DNA of 64,000 nt from Sphingomonas sp. M1-B02 (lineage in GTDB: Bacteria; Pseudomonadota; Alphaproteobacteria; Sphingomonadales; Sphingomonadaceae). The stretch spans positions 1,488,001 to 1,552,000 of the forward strand of contig NZ_CP110679.1 in assembly GCF_026167525.1 (NCBI RefSeq). The letters are read 5' to 3'. Below, one piece after another: positions 47,783 to 56,713 of the stretch. A program made the translations under genes and the position numbers. Every line of letters starts with the position of its first letter. The first letter of the stretch is position 1. The notes below the pieces were generated by a model. That model was not told where the DNA came from, searched no databases, and was given only the letters and a program-made list of their open reading frames with translations.

Positions 47783-48829
47783 TCATGCCAGCGCGATCGG
47801 CCAGCCTTCTTTGTCCCATGCCAATTCGGCCAGTCGCAGCGTCGGGCGCGCCGCATTGGCCACGTCATAGGCGTGGTAGACGATGAGATCGCGGGTGCGG
47901 TCGCGGTAGAGCCCGCAATGTCCAGGTCCGCGCCAATTGGTCGATCCCCAGGGAGTTTCGGCGAGGACGACGGTGCCGTGGCCGTCCAGAATCGGCTCGC
48001 CCTCCTTGCTCAGATAGGGGCCGGTGATCGAGCGGGCGCGGCCGACTGCGACATAATAATTGCTCTTCTCCTTGCGGCAGCAATAATCGTAGCTGACGAA
48101 GAGATAGTAATAGCCGTCGCGCGGAAAGAGGAAGGCGCCCTCGACCGGCTCGTCGCCGCCGGGCGCGGCGGGTGGTCGATAGGCGATCGGATGGATCGGC
48201 GCGCCCGCCTTGGGTTTGCCGCTCTTCTTGTCCAGCGCGACCAGCTTGAGGCCGCTCCAATAGCTGCCGAACGCCAGCCAGTGGTCGCCCGCGAAATCCA
48301 CGACGAAATTGGCGTCGATCACGTTGTAAGTGCCTCCGGCGAAGGACTCGACGACCAGGCCATGATCGGTCCAGCCATAGCGCGCGCTCCCGCGATCGAG
48401 CGTCGGGCTGGTCGCGAAGCCCGTGACCGAGCGCATCGAACCCGCGGTGGATACCGAATAATAGAGCCGGAACAGCCCATCGACGAACTGGATGTCGGGC
48501 GCCCAGATCGCGCGCGCGTCGGGTATCGCCTTCGCGGCCCAATCGGGCACCGAATCGAAGGGCGAGCCATTGTCGCGCCAGCTATGAAGGTCGTTCGAGA
48601 TCCGCCAGCTCAGTCCAGCCTTGCCGGTCCAGCCGCCCGATCCGAAGACGTGATAGATATCACCGTCACGGATCATCACCGGATCATGCAGCCCGTCGAG
48701 ATAGCCCGAAAGCTGGGCGTTGAGCGTGGCAGGCTCCCCGAGCACGGGACGGGCAAGCGCCGCGCCGGCGCCCGCCACGCCGATCGAAAGCAGCCCGCGC
48801 CGGCTCAAGCTGGTCAACGAACCCGACAT
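47783..48829 (-). CDS. GH43 endo-arabinanase-type enzyme, Tat-exported
   Basis: A 348-residue paralogue of the enzyme at 44826. It has a Tat signal (LSRRGLLSIGVAGAGAALARPVLG), the base Asp in LHDPVMIRDGDIYHVFGSG, second Asp in NVIDANFVVDFAGDHWLAFGSYW, and acid Glu in VEGAFLFPRDGYYYLFVSYDYCCRK. The sequences differ enough (Pro to Ala after IDxNF, different signal) to imply an old duplication and perhaps different chain-length preferences. Ends PIALA. Confidence 0.87.
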   Translation of the reverse strand: MSGSLTSLSRRGLLSIGVAGAGAALARPVLGEPATLNAQLSGYLDGLHDPVMIRDGDIYHVFGSGGWTGKAGLSWRISNDLHSWRDNGSPFDSVPDWAAKAIPDARAIWAPDIQFVDGLFRLYYSVSTAGSMRSVTGFATSPTLDRGSARYGWTDHGLVVESFAGGTYNVIDANFVVDFAGDHWLAFGSYWSGLKLVALDKKSGKPKAGAPIHPIAYRPPAAPGGDEPVEGAFLFPRDGYYYLFVSYDYCCRKEKSNYYVAVGRARSITGPYLSKEGEPILDGHGTVVLAETPWGSTNWRGPGHCGLYRDRTRDLIVYHAYDVANAARPTLRLAELAWDKEGWPIALA

Positions 48830-48954
48830 GCTCGCGCGACATGTTCGAGGAGGTCGACCGGTCTGTTTGCCCGCGCGTCCGGCCCACCCGCGACCGACGG
48901 CGCGGGGAACAGGAGCGTCAGGCTGAGCGCAGCGAGGGAAATACTGAGCAACAT
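48814..48954 (-). CDS. Short reading frame with signal-peptide-like start (possible remnant)
   Basis: A 46-residue frame between the TonB receptor and GH43: MLLSISLAALSLTLLFPAPS, then VAGGPDARANRPVDLLEHVA. The start looks like a signal peptide with cleavage after AGG or VAG and has GGAG a few bases upstream, but the rest is short and overlaps the start of GH43. It may be the stub of a deleted exported enzyme in this locus. Coding status is uncertain. Confidence 0.35.
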   Translation of the reverse strand: MLLSISLAALSLTLLFPAPSVAGGPDARANRPVDLLEHVARACRVR

Positions 48955-48975
48955 CGATCTCCCTCCCCGCCGCGG

Positions 48976-51792
48976 TCAGAAGCGGAACCGCACGCCCAGC
49001 GAGTAAGTGCGCTCGAGATAGATCGTTTGGCGCTCGAACGCCTCCCCCGTATCGTTGAACTGGCGATAGCGCTGGAGCGGATTGCCGAGCACGTTCACGA
49101 TATCGAAAGCGAGCGTGACGTTGGGCAACGGCGTGAGCGTGGTCGAGAAATCGAGTTGCCCGCGGCCGCGCTCGGTGATGCCGCGAATGCGCGGGTCGTT
49201 CTGGCCCGCGACGGTGTAGCTGGGGCCGACGTCGAACGCTTCTTCGGTATAGTTGACTACGAAGTCCGACCGATAATTATAGGCAAGGCGCGCCGAGAAG
49301 AAGGGCCGTTCGTACAGCGCGACCAGATTATAGGTCCATTTCGACACGCCGTTGAACGGCACCTGCTCGTTGTCGAGCAGCGTGTTGAAGCGCGGCGAGA
49401 GATCGCCCTTCGAGTCGATATAGGTCCCGTTCGCCTGCACGCCGAAACCCTTTGCCCAATCGGGCAGCCCCTCGAAATCGAGAAAGGTGGTGAAGGAGAT
49501 TTCGGCGCCCTGGAAGCGCGTGCGGCCCGAGTTGAGCGGCTGGTCGATCCGCAGTGCGTTATAAATCGGGTCGGGCACGTTCCTGAAGTCGTTGAAGATG
49601 AACCCCGTGGCATCGCGCCGGAAGATCGCGCCGGTCAGCGAGCCGCTGCGCGAGAAATACCATTCCAGGCTCGCATCGTAATTTTGCGACGTCAGCGGCG
49701 TCAGGTCCGGGTTGCCGCCATTGGCAGTGCGGTAATTGGTCGTCGTGGTGCCGTCGGTCAGCGTGATCGGGCTCTGGTTGCCCGCCGGCTGGTTTATGGT
49801 GAGCGCCGGCCGGAGCGAGAAGAAGCCCGGGCGCGTGCGCGTTTCGGTATAGGCCAGGCGAAGCTGCACTTCCGGCGAGAAGGCAAGCCGCGCGCTGACA
49901 TTGGGGAGATAGTCCCAATATTCATTGTCCTGCGTAGTCGGCGCGATGCTGCCGTCGGGCTGGCGCAGGAAGCCGCTGATCTCGGTCTGGGTCCGAACCG
50001 CACGCAGACCGACAAGCCCGTCGAGCGTCATGTCGCCGATATCCACGCCATATTTCAGCTGACCATAGACGGCGAGCGCCTTTTCGTTGCCGTTGAAGGC
50101 TTCGGTCGGGTTGTCGGCCGGAAGCGACGCCGGCTGTCCGAAGAACTGCCGCAGCGCCGGCAGATTCTCGCGGATGCTTTCCTGCGGAATGAAGGTGTAG
50201 GTGCGCACCGGCTGCGAACTCGTATTCTTGAAGCCGGGCAATCCGGTGGAGAAACTCACCGGCAACCGCGAGAGCGGAAGCTGCGCACCGAGATTGTTGA
50301 CGTAGGAATCGCCGAACGTCCGCCCCGCGTCGCGATCGTTGTAGCGAACGCCGAATTGAAGTCGCTTCAGGAACCCTTCGGCGAAATCATAGGAAAGGTC
50401 GGCGCGCGCCTGCATGTCCTTGCCGCTGACCTGCAAATATTGCTGGTAGAGCCCGCGGCTCAGGAAATTGGCCGGGTTGGTCGCATCGAAGTTGAGGAAA
50501 TTGAACGACGCACCGCCGTCTTCGGCAGCGTTAAACGAAACGTTGCGCACTGGCGAACTGGCGAATGCATAGTCGATGTTGACCAGATCGAAGGTGTATT
50601 TGCTGTCGGTGAACGCGACGTCACCCGAGATCTGCAGACCTCCGCGCTTCCAGACGGCACCGCCGCCCACCTGATAGGTGTCGGTCTTGCCCTTGGCTGC
50701 ACCGTAATAGCCGTCGGGAGCGGCTGCGTTGCTCACGGTGGCGCTCTCTGCGAGGTTGGCGTTGCCTGGACGGGTCACCAGATTGCTCAGCCGAATGTCC
50801 CCGAAGATCGGCACGAACAGCCAACGGTTGGTATCTTCGCCGCGATAGCCCTGGAACAGGCCGTCGACATAAATTTCGAGCTCGGGTGTCGGCTTCCACT
50901 GGAACGCCGCGTTCACCGAGGGGCGGAAGCGATCGCCATATCCCAGGAACATGCCTTGGGCGTCGGGGAAGCGGACGCCGCCGGTGGTGCCGGGCGCGCT
51001 CGTCGGGCTCGTGGTTCCGATCACCAGCGATTGTTCGCGCGTCGAATCGAGGAAGTTGATGCCGACATAGGATGCGTTCACCAGCAGGCCCATCTCGCCG
51101 ATGCCGGTGTCCCAGCGATCGCTGACCAGCAGATTGCCGTTCCACGACAATTTGCCTGACTGCTCCCAGTTCACGCCGTTGAGCGAGCCGGAAATCTCGA
51201 AGCCGTCGAAATCGAACGGCCGGCGCCCCCGCACGTTGACCTGGCCGCCGATGCCGCCCTCGATCAGATTGGCCGTGCCGGACTTATAGACTTCGAGCGC
51301 CGCGACGGTGCCCGCCGGAAAATCCTGGATCTGGACGAAGCGGCCCTCGGCCGTGAATATCTCGCGGCCGTTATAGGTCGTGCTGATGTCGGGCAGACCA
51401 CGGACCGTGACGCCCGCAGACTCGCCGCCGCCGCGATTGACCTGCACGCCCGAGACGCGTGCGAGCGCGGAGGACGCGAAGGTGTCGGGAAGCTTGCCGA
51501 TATCCTCGGCGACGATCGCGTCGACGATCCCATCGGAGTTCCGCTTGACCGCCTGCGCCGATTCGAGGCTGCGGCGAAGCCCGGTGACGACGATCGCTTC
51601 GTCTTCGGTGGGGCTTTCCTGAACCGATGGCTGCGGTGCTGCGGGGTTCGCATTCTGGTCCGACGCGGTGGTCGGCTTGGGCAGATCCTGCCCTTCGCCA
51701 CCCGAAACCGGCGCCGCCTGCGCGGCAAGCGGGGCCATGCCGGCCAGCGCCAAGGTCGCGACAGATGCGTACAGAAGTGCCTTCGCCTTCAT
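48976..51792 (-). CDS. TonB-dependent outer-membrane receptor (oligosaccharide type)
   Basis: A 938-residue receptor with signal peptide (LYASVATLALAGMAPLAAQAAP). After a Pro/Ala-rich linker comes the TonB box/plug: EAIVVTGLRRSLESAQAVK, VDAIVAEDIGKLPDTF, VSGVQVNRGGGESAGVTVRGL. The plug ends near residue 200 and the barrel occupies the rest, finishing with Phe-ending YSLGVRFRF. The long form and locus, with GH43/GH51/GH127 genes around it, indicate uptake of arabino-oligosaccharides. ATG at 51792 follows GGGAGAGGGA. Confidence 0.94.
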   Translation of the reverse strand: MKAKALLYASVATLALAGMAPLAAQAAPVSGGEGQDLPKPTTASDQNANPAAPQPSVQESPTEDEAIVVTGLRRSLESAQAVKRNSDGIVDAIVAEDIGKLPDTFASSALARVSGVQVNRGGGESAGVTVRGLPDISTTYNGREIFTAEGRFVQIQDFPAGTVAALEVYKSGTANLIEGGIGGQVNVRGRRPFDFDGFEISGSLNGVNWEQSGKLSWNGNLLVSDRWDTGIGEMGLLVNASYVGINFLDSTREQSLVIGTTSPTSAPGTTGGVRFPDAQGMFLGYGDRFRPSVNAAFQWKPTPELEIYVDGLFQGYRGEDTNRWLFVPIFGDIRLSNLVTRPGNANLAESATVSNAAAPDGYYGAAKGKTDTYQVGGGAVWKRGGLQISGDVAFTDSKYTFDLVNIDYAFASSPVRNVSFNAAEDGGASFNFLNFDATNPANFLSRGLYQQYLQVSGKDMQARADLSYDFAEGFLKRLQFGVRYNDRDAGRTFGDSYVNNLGAQLPLSRLPVSFSTGLPGFKNTSSQPVRTYTFIPQESIRENLPALRQFFGQPASLPADNPTEAFNGNEKALAVYGQLKYGVDIGDMTLDGLVGLRAVRTQTEISGFLRQPDGSIAPTTQDNEYWDYLPNVSARLAFSPEVQLRLAYTETRTRPGFFSLRPALTINQPAGNQSPITLTDGTTTTNYRTANGGNPDLTPLTSQNYDASLEWYFSRSGSLTGAIFRRDATGFIFNDFRNVPDPIYNALRIDQPLNSGRTRFQGAEISFTTFLDFEGLPDWAKGFGVQANGTYIDSKGDLSPRFNTLLDNEQVPFNGVSKWTYNLVALYERPFFSARLAYNYRSDFVVNYTEEAFDVGPSYTVAGQNDPRIRGITERGRGQLDFSTTLTPLPNVTLAFDIVNVLGNPLQRYRQFNDTGEAFERQTIYLERTYSLGVRFRF

Positions 51793-52136
51793 TTTCCCTC
51801 TCCCTGTTATTGCGCGCATCGTCTCGTGCGGCTGCATATTCGATAAAAGGATCCCGACATTCAGGCAAGGTACTTGTCAGACATATGAGACTTAGGAGTA
51901 TCCCACCCGCTGTCCCATATAATGTTATCGAGGCCCCCCCGAGATCGCTGCCGTTACGGCATTGCGAGCATATTGGCTGCACCGTATCGATACGGAGACA
52001 GGTTCTCGCCGTGATGCCTCGGATCGGAGATGGCGGCAGATGCTGAGGGGTCAGTGGCCCGCCCCGCAATCACGCGCGGATATGCGCCCGCCGCGGAAGC
52101 CCGGGCGGTCCATCGAAAACATACAGCGCCAAAATG
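51793..52136. promoter_or_regulatory. 344-base gap upstream of the TonB receptor, with a small palindrome
   Basis: The gap holds no gene I can support. TGTCAGACA at 51875-51883 is a 9-base palindrome of a kind bound by GntR-type regulators, about 83 bases from the receptor start, and TATAAT occurs at about 51922. No regulator gene for the arabinan locus lies in this window, so this site is only a candidate. Confidence 0.25.
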
Positions 52137-54101
52137 CTACGCTTTGGGAGATATCTTCCAATAGGTCGCGTAGCGCTGATGCGCGATCTGGTGGTACGGG
52201 ATCAGCCGCACCGGCGCCCCTTCGGCCGAAGCGATCATGAATTCCAGCGGCCGTCCCGAAGGCAGTATCGATCCGGCAAGCCTCGCAGGATCGCCGGCAA
52301 GCGTCGGCGCATCGAACGCGCTATCGTTGTAGCTGCCATAGTTGCGCTCGTTGACGACGATGTCGGCACCGGGCGCCAACCCCTCGCGCCCCAGATCGGC
52401 GGCGAGCACCAGCGGCCCATAGGTGAAGGCGACGATGTCCGCTGCGGCCGGCGCATGGTCGGTCGCGACTTCCATTGTCAGCCGCAACTCGACCTGGTCG
52501 CCGCTACGCCAGGTACGGGCAAGCGCGATATAGCTGCCGGCATCGTTCGATCGCGCGGCTTCGGCGCCGTTGACGAGCACCGTCGCGTTTCGGCTCCAGC
52601 GCGGATGCCGCAGCTTGAGCGTCAGTTTGGTCGGGCGCCCCAGCGTCCAGCGCAGCGTCGTCGTGGGCGCATCGGGGAAGCGGGTCGTCTGGGTGAGCAG
52701 CGCCCCTTTGGCCCTCCATGCGACCGACGAGGGCAGGAACAGGTTCACATAGAGCGCGGTCTCGTCGTGGAAGTAGATCGAGTCGCGATACTTTACGTGG
52801 TTCTCCATGCCCGTTCCGGTGCAGCACCAGAAGGAATCCTCGGGCGTATGGTAGAGCTTCATGTAACCCGGGCGTGCGCCCTGGAAGTAGGTCGTCATTC
52901 CCGAATCCGGATCCTGCGAGGCCAGGATGCCGTTGTAGAGCGTGCGCTCGTAATAATCGGCATATTCGGCGCGCGGATCGTCCAGGAACAGCGCGCGCGC
53001 CAGCTTGAGCATATTGTGCTGGCAGCAGGTTTCCGACGCTTTGGGCGAGAAGACGTGGTCCGCGAAGTCCGCCATCGGAAAGAAATGCTCGCCGTCGCCA
53101 TGCCCGCCGGTCGCGAAGGAGCGCGTAAGAGCGACCGTGCGCCAGAAGAATCCGGCGGCATCGCGATATTTGGTCTCGCCTGTCGCTTCGTAGACCCGCA
53201 GAAAGCCGACCACCTTCGGGACCTGGGTGTTGGCGTGCAGCCCGTCGAGCCGATCCTGCCGTTTCGCCAGGGGATCGAGGATCGCTTTGTGCGAAAAGCG
53301 CTCGGCAAGGGCGCGATAATCGGCATTGCCGGTCATCAGATAGAGGTCGGCATAGATCTCGTTCATGCCGCCATGTTCGGTAGCCAGCATCGCCTCGAAC
53401 GCGGCGTCGGACAGCGGCCGGGTGGCGACGACGCCCCAGTCCGCCAGTCGCAGCAGCACCGCGCGTGCGGCCGCGCAGTCGGCCAGCAGCGCCGCGTCGC
53501 GCAGGCCTGCATAGACCTTGTGCAGCGTATACCAGGGCACCCCGGTAATCGCTTCCCCCCGCAGATGCGCCGCGATCAGTGCCGGCCCCTCGGGAAAGGC
53601 GCAGACCAGCCCGCTGCCCGCCGCCGCCTGGCACGCCGCGAGCTCTTTCGCAATATAGTCGACGCGCTGCTTGAAGCGCTTGTCCAGGGTTGAGCGATAG
53701 GCGAGCGCGGCCCCCGAGAGATAGTGGCCAAGTGTGTGGCCATGACAATGGATGTCCGCCCACATCGCCTCCGATTCCCAGCCACCATAGATGGGCGCCT
53801 TGGGCTCCAGGCCGGCATTCTTGCGGAAATTGTGGAGCATGCGGTCGGGCTGCAGGCTAAGCAGATAAGCCTCGGTCATCCGCTGCGCGTGGAGGAAGGG
53901 CCCCTCCCCCAGCGTCACGTCGGCCATGTCGAAGGGCTGCGCCTTGGCGACGGCCTCCACCGGCAACCCTTGCCCAGGAAGGGAGAAAGCGTGCGCCGGC
54001 ATCGCATTCCCGACTCCCGCCACGAGCGCGCCGGTGCCGGCACCCGCAAGAAACCGCCGGCGTGGGTATCGGGCAGGTGAGGTCTGGCGCATCGAGATCA
54101 T
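52137..54101 (-). CDS. GH127 beta-L-arabinofuranosidase
   Basis: A 654-residue exported enzyme with a Tat signal (RRRFLAGAGTGALVAGVGNAMPAHA). GH127 is an (alpha/alpha)6 barrel with a zinc-thiolate site: the Glu-x-Cys of SETCCQHNMLKLARALF and the Cys-Cys of WCCTGTGMENHVKY are all present. Known GH127 members release beta-linked L-arabinofuranose, for example from hydroxyproline-linked arabino-oligosaccharides. C-terminal beta domains end RYATYWKISPK. It is the first gene of the arabinan locus as transcribed. Start ATG at 54101. Confidence 0.92.
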   Translation of the reverse strand: MISMRQTSPARYPRRRFLAGAGTGALVAGVGNAMPAHAFSLPGQGLPVEAVAKAQPFDMADVTLGEGPFLHAQRMTEAYLLSLQPDRMLHNFRKNAGLEPKAPIYGGWESEAMWADIHCHGHTLGHYLSGAALAYRSTLDKRFKQRVDYIAKELAACQAAAGSGLVCAFPEGPALIAAHLRGEAITGVPWYTLHKVYAGLRDAALLADCAAARAVLLRLADWGVVATRPLSDAAFEAMLATEHGGMNEIYADLYLMTGNADYRALAERFSHKAILDPLAKRQDRLDGLHANTQVPKVVGFLRVYEATGETKYRDAAGFFWRTVALTRSFATGGHGDGEHFFPMADFADHVFSPKASETCCQHNMLKLARALFLDDPRAEYADYYERTLYNGILASQDPDSGMTTYFQGARPGYMKLYHTPEDSFWCCTGTGMENHVKYRDSIYFHDETALYVNLFLPSSVAWRAKGALLTQTTRFPDAPTTTLRWTLGRPTKLTLKLRHPRWSRNATVLVNGAEAARSNDAGSYIALARTWRSGDQVELRLTMEVATDHAPAAADIVAFTYGPLVLAADLGREGLAPGADIVVNERNYGSYNDSAFDAPTLAGDPARLAGSILPSGRPLEFMIASAEGAPVRLIPYHQIAHQRYATYWKISPKA

Positions 54102-54408
54102 TCACCTTGGCTGGACTGTCGCTTCGAGCAGTAAAGCACCTTTGCAACGCCAGTCGTCAATCGGGCGGCCGTGGGTTCTTTCGGTTCGGCTTCAGCGCTC
54201 CGAAACGCATTGATGGGCAGCAAGCCGACGACGACATATGCGATAACCAGTCGGGTCGAATTGCAATCCAGAAATGGAACCTGCGGAGATCACGCGGTTT
54301 GCTAGTGCCGTTCTGCACACAGTCATACCGACTAACATATTGTAAACAAAGGCGAATTCCTTTGGCGTCCCATAGTCACCTCTCTGTGGACTTTCCTGCC
54401 GGGGGGCG
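54102..54408. promoter_or_regulatory. 307-base gap before the arabinan locus
   Basis: The gap separates the GH127 gene (minus) from the decayed kinase (plus). It is more AT-rich than the surroundings near 54330-54370 (ACATATTGTAAACAAAGGCG), where a promoter may lie. No gene or clear operator is visible. Confidence 0.3.
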
Positions 54409-54929
54409 ATGACGAGAAGAGATGCGGTGCGATCAAACGATCAGAATAATCCCTCGCCTGCAAACCTTGCCGACCAGGGGGCCACGGAGGCCGCGATGCG
54501 GTTTGCAGGCGACGGCAATAACGGCGCGTTGATCCGCGCGCACGATTGGGCAAAGACGCCGCTTGGCGCCTTCACCGCCTAGCCCGCAGCACTACGCATG
54601 CTGGCCGAGGGGATGCTGGGCTCAGCCAGCCCATGTTCATCAGTTGGGGGCACGAGCGCACCTTGTTGCACAATGACGTTTATGGCGAAATCCTGGCGTC
54701 GAAGCACCCGAAAGCGATGGGGCGCGACTTTTTCGAGGTTTGGTACGAACTCCACGACGACCTGCGCCCGATCGTCGAGCGAGCCTATGGGGGCCAGCCC
54801 ACCGAGATGGACGACATCGAGCTTTGGATGGAGCGCAAGGGCTTCCGCGGAGAGGCGCACTTCTCCTTCTCCTACACGCCGGTGCGGGGAGATGGTCGAG
54901 CCATAGCTGGAGCGCCTTTTTCGGACTGA
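54409..54929 (+). pseudogene. PAS-type (HWE) sensor histidine kinase, N-terminal remnant
   Basis: The frame starts at ATG 54409 and after a variable leader has MRFAGDGNNGALIRAHDWAK, TPLGAFTA, then TAG (54580-54582) where the family has Trp, followed by PAALRMLAEGMLGSA. A one-base loss near 54622 then moves the homology to the next frame: QPMFISWGHERTLLHNDVYG, EILASKHPKAMGRDFFEVWY, MDDIELWMERKGFRGEAHFS, FSYTPVRGDGRAIAG. This is the N-terminal PAS part of hybrid or HWE kinases. The kinase domain is missing. The C-terminal receiver tail at 58906-59056 may be the other end of the same gene. Confidence 0.85.
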
Positions 54930-55182
54930 TGCTTGCGGTTACAGATACGCGCCTCCGATTCGCGTGCCAGCTCACGACAGATCGACCCAGTCTGGCATAG
55001 CGGGAGGATTCTGCCGTCTATCCTTGCCGCCGCTCACCCCCAATGACCCTTCGGCAGAAGCTTCGGGCGCTGCCGGCAGTCGTTGCGACCCGTGCTACCC
55101 CGCAGCGCCTCCTCGACCGCGGCGATGGCCTTGGGTCGCTCGTCGCCCTGCCAGAGCTCGGGCCAGTGGCCCCGGCGATCGC

Positions 55183-55494
55183 GTCGAAGTCATCGACTTC
55201 CATGACGCACATCCCGCAGACACCGCGACCAAGATCAAGCTCCTCACGGGCAATGCCGTGAAATCGTTGCGGGCGACCGGCGAAAAGTCGGTCCGCGCGC
55301 GCCCGGCGTCCGCCCAGGCCGAGGCCGAGGCCGGCAGCATAAAGCTGCTGCGCGGGCCGTGGAGCGACGCGTTTCTCGACGAGGTCTGTACCTTCCCCGC
55401 GGCGACGAACGACGACCAGGTGGATGCGTTCGCTGATGCGCTGAATGAGCTCGCGCTGGGCAAGGCTGGATATGACATCGATGCGCTGATCTGA
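55183..55494 (+). pseudogene. Phage terminase large subunit, C-terminal remnant
   Basis: A frame that ends at 55494 contains VEVIDFHDAHPADTATKIKL, EKSVRARPASAQAEAEAGSI, KLLRGPWSDAFLDEVCTFPA and NDDQVDAFADALNELAL. AEAGSIKLLRGPW..FLDEVCTFP..DDQVDAFADAL is the conserved C-terminal (nuclease) end of TerL in tailed phages. The N-terminal ATPase with Walker motifs is absent, so only about the last 100 residues remain. It marks a prophage remnant. Confidence 0.78.
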
Positions 55495-55704
55495 TCGAGA
55501 TGCAATGTAACTGCGGGCGTCACTTCCGTGAGCGCCCGCAGCCCTTCGTCCGTCGGTACGGACAAGGGAATAAACGCACCGGCGGCTCGGGGAAGACCGA
55601 AGCCGGCGAGGGCTCCAGTCGCTATAAAATATGGGCGCTGCGGTCGATACTTCAATGGATATGAAGAAATCTAGTTAAGCGGGTTGATGGTCGCCGTAGA
55701 GGTC

Positions 55705-55742
55705 AAAACGAAAACCGTCGTCCCGGTCTACAGGGACGACGG
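55705..55742 (-). terminator. Rho-independent terminator of the PEP-CTERM gene
   Basis: On the minus strand CCGTCGTCCC and GGGACGACGG form a 10-bp perfect stem with an 8-base loop, followed by TTTTCGTTTT. It lies 32 bases after the PEP-CTERM stop and is the strongest such structure of this region. Confidence 0.88.
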
Positions 55743-55774
55743 TATTCTGCTTAGCCTAGAGGATGCTTTCAAGC

Positions 55775-56713
55775 TTATGCGATGGCGACATTTGTGGTGA
55801 GCTTGGACTTGCGGCGCCGCATCGAAGTGCCGATCGCGCCAAAACCGATCAACATCATCGCCCAGGTGGCGGGCTCGGGTACCGCGCTGACAGCGGCAGT
55901 TTTCTCGAAGTTGACCGTGTCGGTGCCAAGGTTCGTAGTGAACTGAGCGTTGTCGACAAAGCCGGTGAAGCCAGCGCCGAAGGCGCTACCCGCACCAAAG
56001 CTAAGCCCCACGACCCTGGCATCGGTGGAGAAGTACTGCGCCCAGCTCGACAGCTGCATATTCAGCTGATTGCCGTTAAGTGCAAGAACACCGGCGCCGG
56101 CTCCATTCGGGAAAAGTACGCCGAACCCCGTAGTGTCGGCCTGGCTGTTGTTCTCAAAGGTGCTGAGCACTGCCCCGCCCGGCGCACGAAGGTTTGCGTA
56201 CCATACATCGCCTGCGCCAGCATTGTTCCAGACATCAAGCGGCGGCTGCACCCCGCTGGCGCCGCCATTGTACACATGTTCCCAGATCAGTTCGGTCCGG
56301 GCCCCGCCCGTGTCAGCAACGATCACCCGTGCGACTGGCGCTGCGTGAAGCTGCGAACCAGTAGTCTGATCGACGTTCCAGTTGAACGTAAACGAGCTGA
56401 GATCGCTCAGCTTGATGCTGGGCGAGGCAGTCGTGCCATAGAGGTCACCAATCACGTAGCGGCTGCGGTCGCCGTGGATCTCAAGGGAACCAGTATCTCC
56501 TGCCACAGCGTTCGGGCGCACAGACGTCACCGCGGCAGAGCCACCGCCAGTGTTCTCTCCGACCGGAGTACCAGCCGTGAAGTTCACGCCGCCGACGAAA
56601 ACGTTCTGCGAAGTGCTGGTTACGGTCTGATTAGATTGCGCCAGTACGGCAGGTGTAGTCATGACCGCGGCAGCAGCGCCGAGAGCGTACATGATCGTGG
56701 TAGAAGCCTTCAC
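55775..56713 (-). CDS. PEPxxWA-CTERM sorting-domain protein
   Basis: A 312-residue secreted protein. The signal peptide is KASTTIMYALGAAAAVMTTPAVLAQ. The mature part is Gly/Asn/Ser/Thr-rich beta structure with few charges. The C-terminus is VPEPATWAMMLIGFGAIGTSMRRRK, the PEP motif, membrane helix and Arg cluster recognised by exosortase; the processed protein is sent to the cell surface or extracellular matrix. No exosortase gene is in this window. The start is GTG at 56713. It is intact, opposite in strand to all surrounding phage-like remnants. Confidence 0.92.
   Translation of the reverse strand: MKASTTIMYALGAAAAVMTTPAVLAQSNQTVTSTSQNVFVGGVNFTAGTPVGENTGGGSAAVTSVRPNAVAGDTGSLEIHGDRSRYVIGDLYGTTASPSIKLSDLSSFTFNWNVDQTTGSQLHAAPVARVIVADTGGARTELIWEHVYNGGASGVQPPLDVWNNAGAGDVWYANLRAPGGAVLSTFENNSQADTTGFGVLFPNGAGAGVLALNGNQLNMQLSSWAQYFSTDARVVGLSFGAGSAFGAGFTGFVDNAQFTTNLGTDTVNFEKTAAVSAVPEPATWAMMLIGFGAIGTSMRRRKSKLTTNVAIA

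Noticed and set aside
47503..47868. Minus-strand frame in the gap between GH51 and GH43
   Set aside because: Overlaps GH43 codons, lacks a ribosome site and shows no recognised domain.
55095..55655. Minus-strand frame opposite the terminase remnant
   Set aside because: Antisense to TerL homology, which explains its openness.
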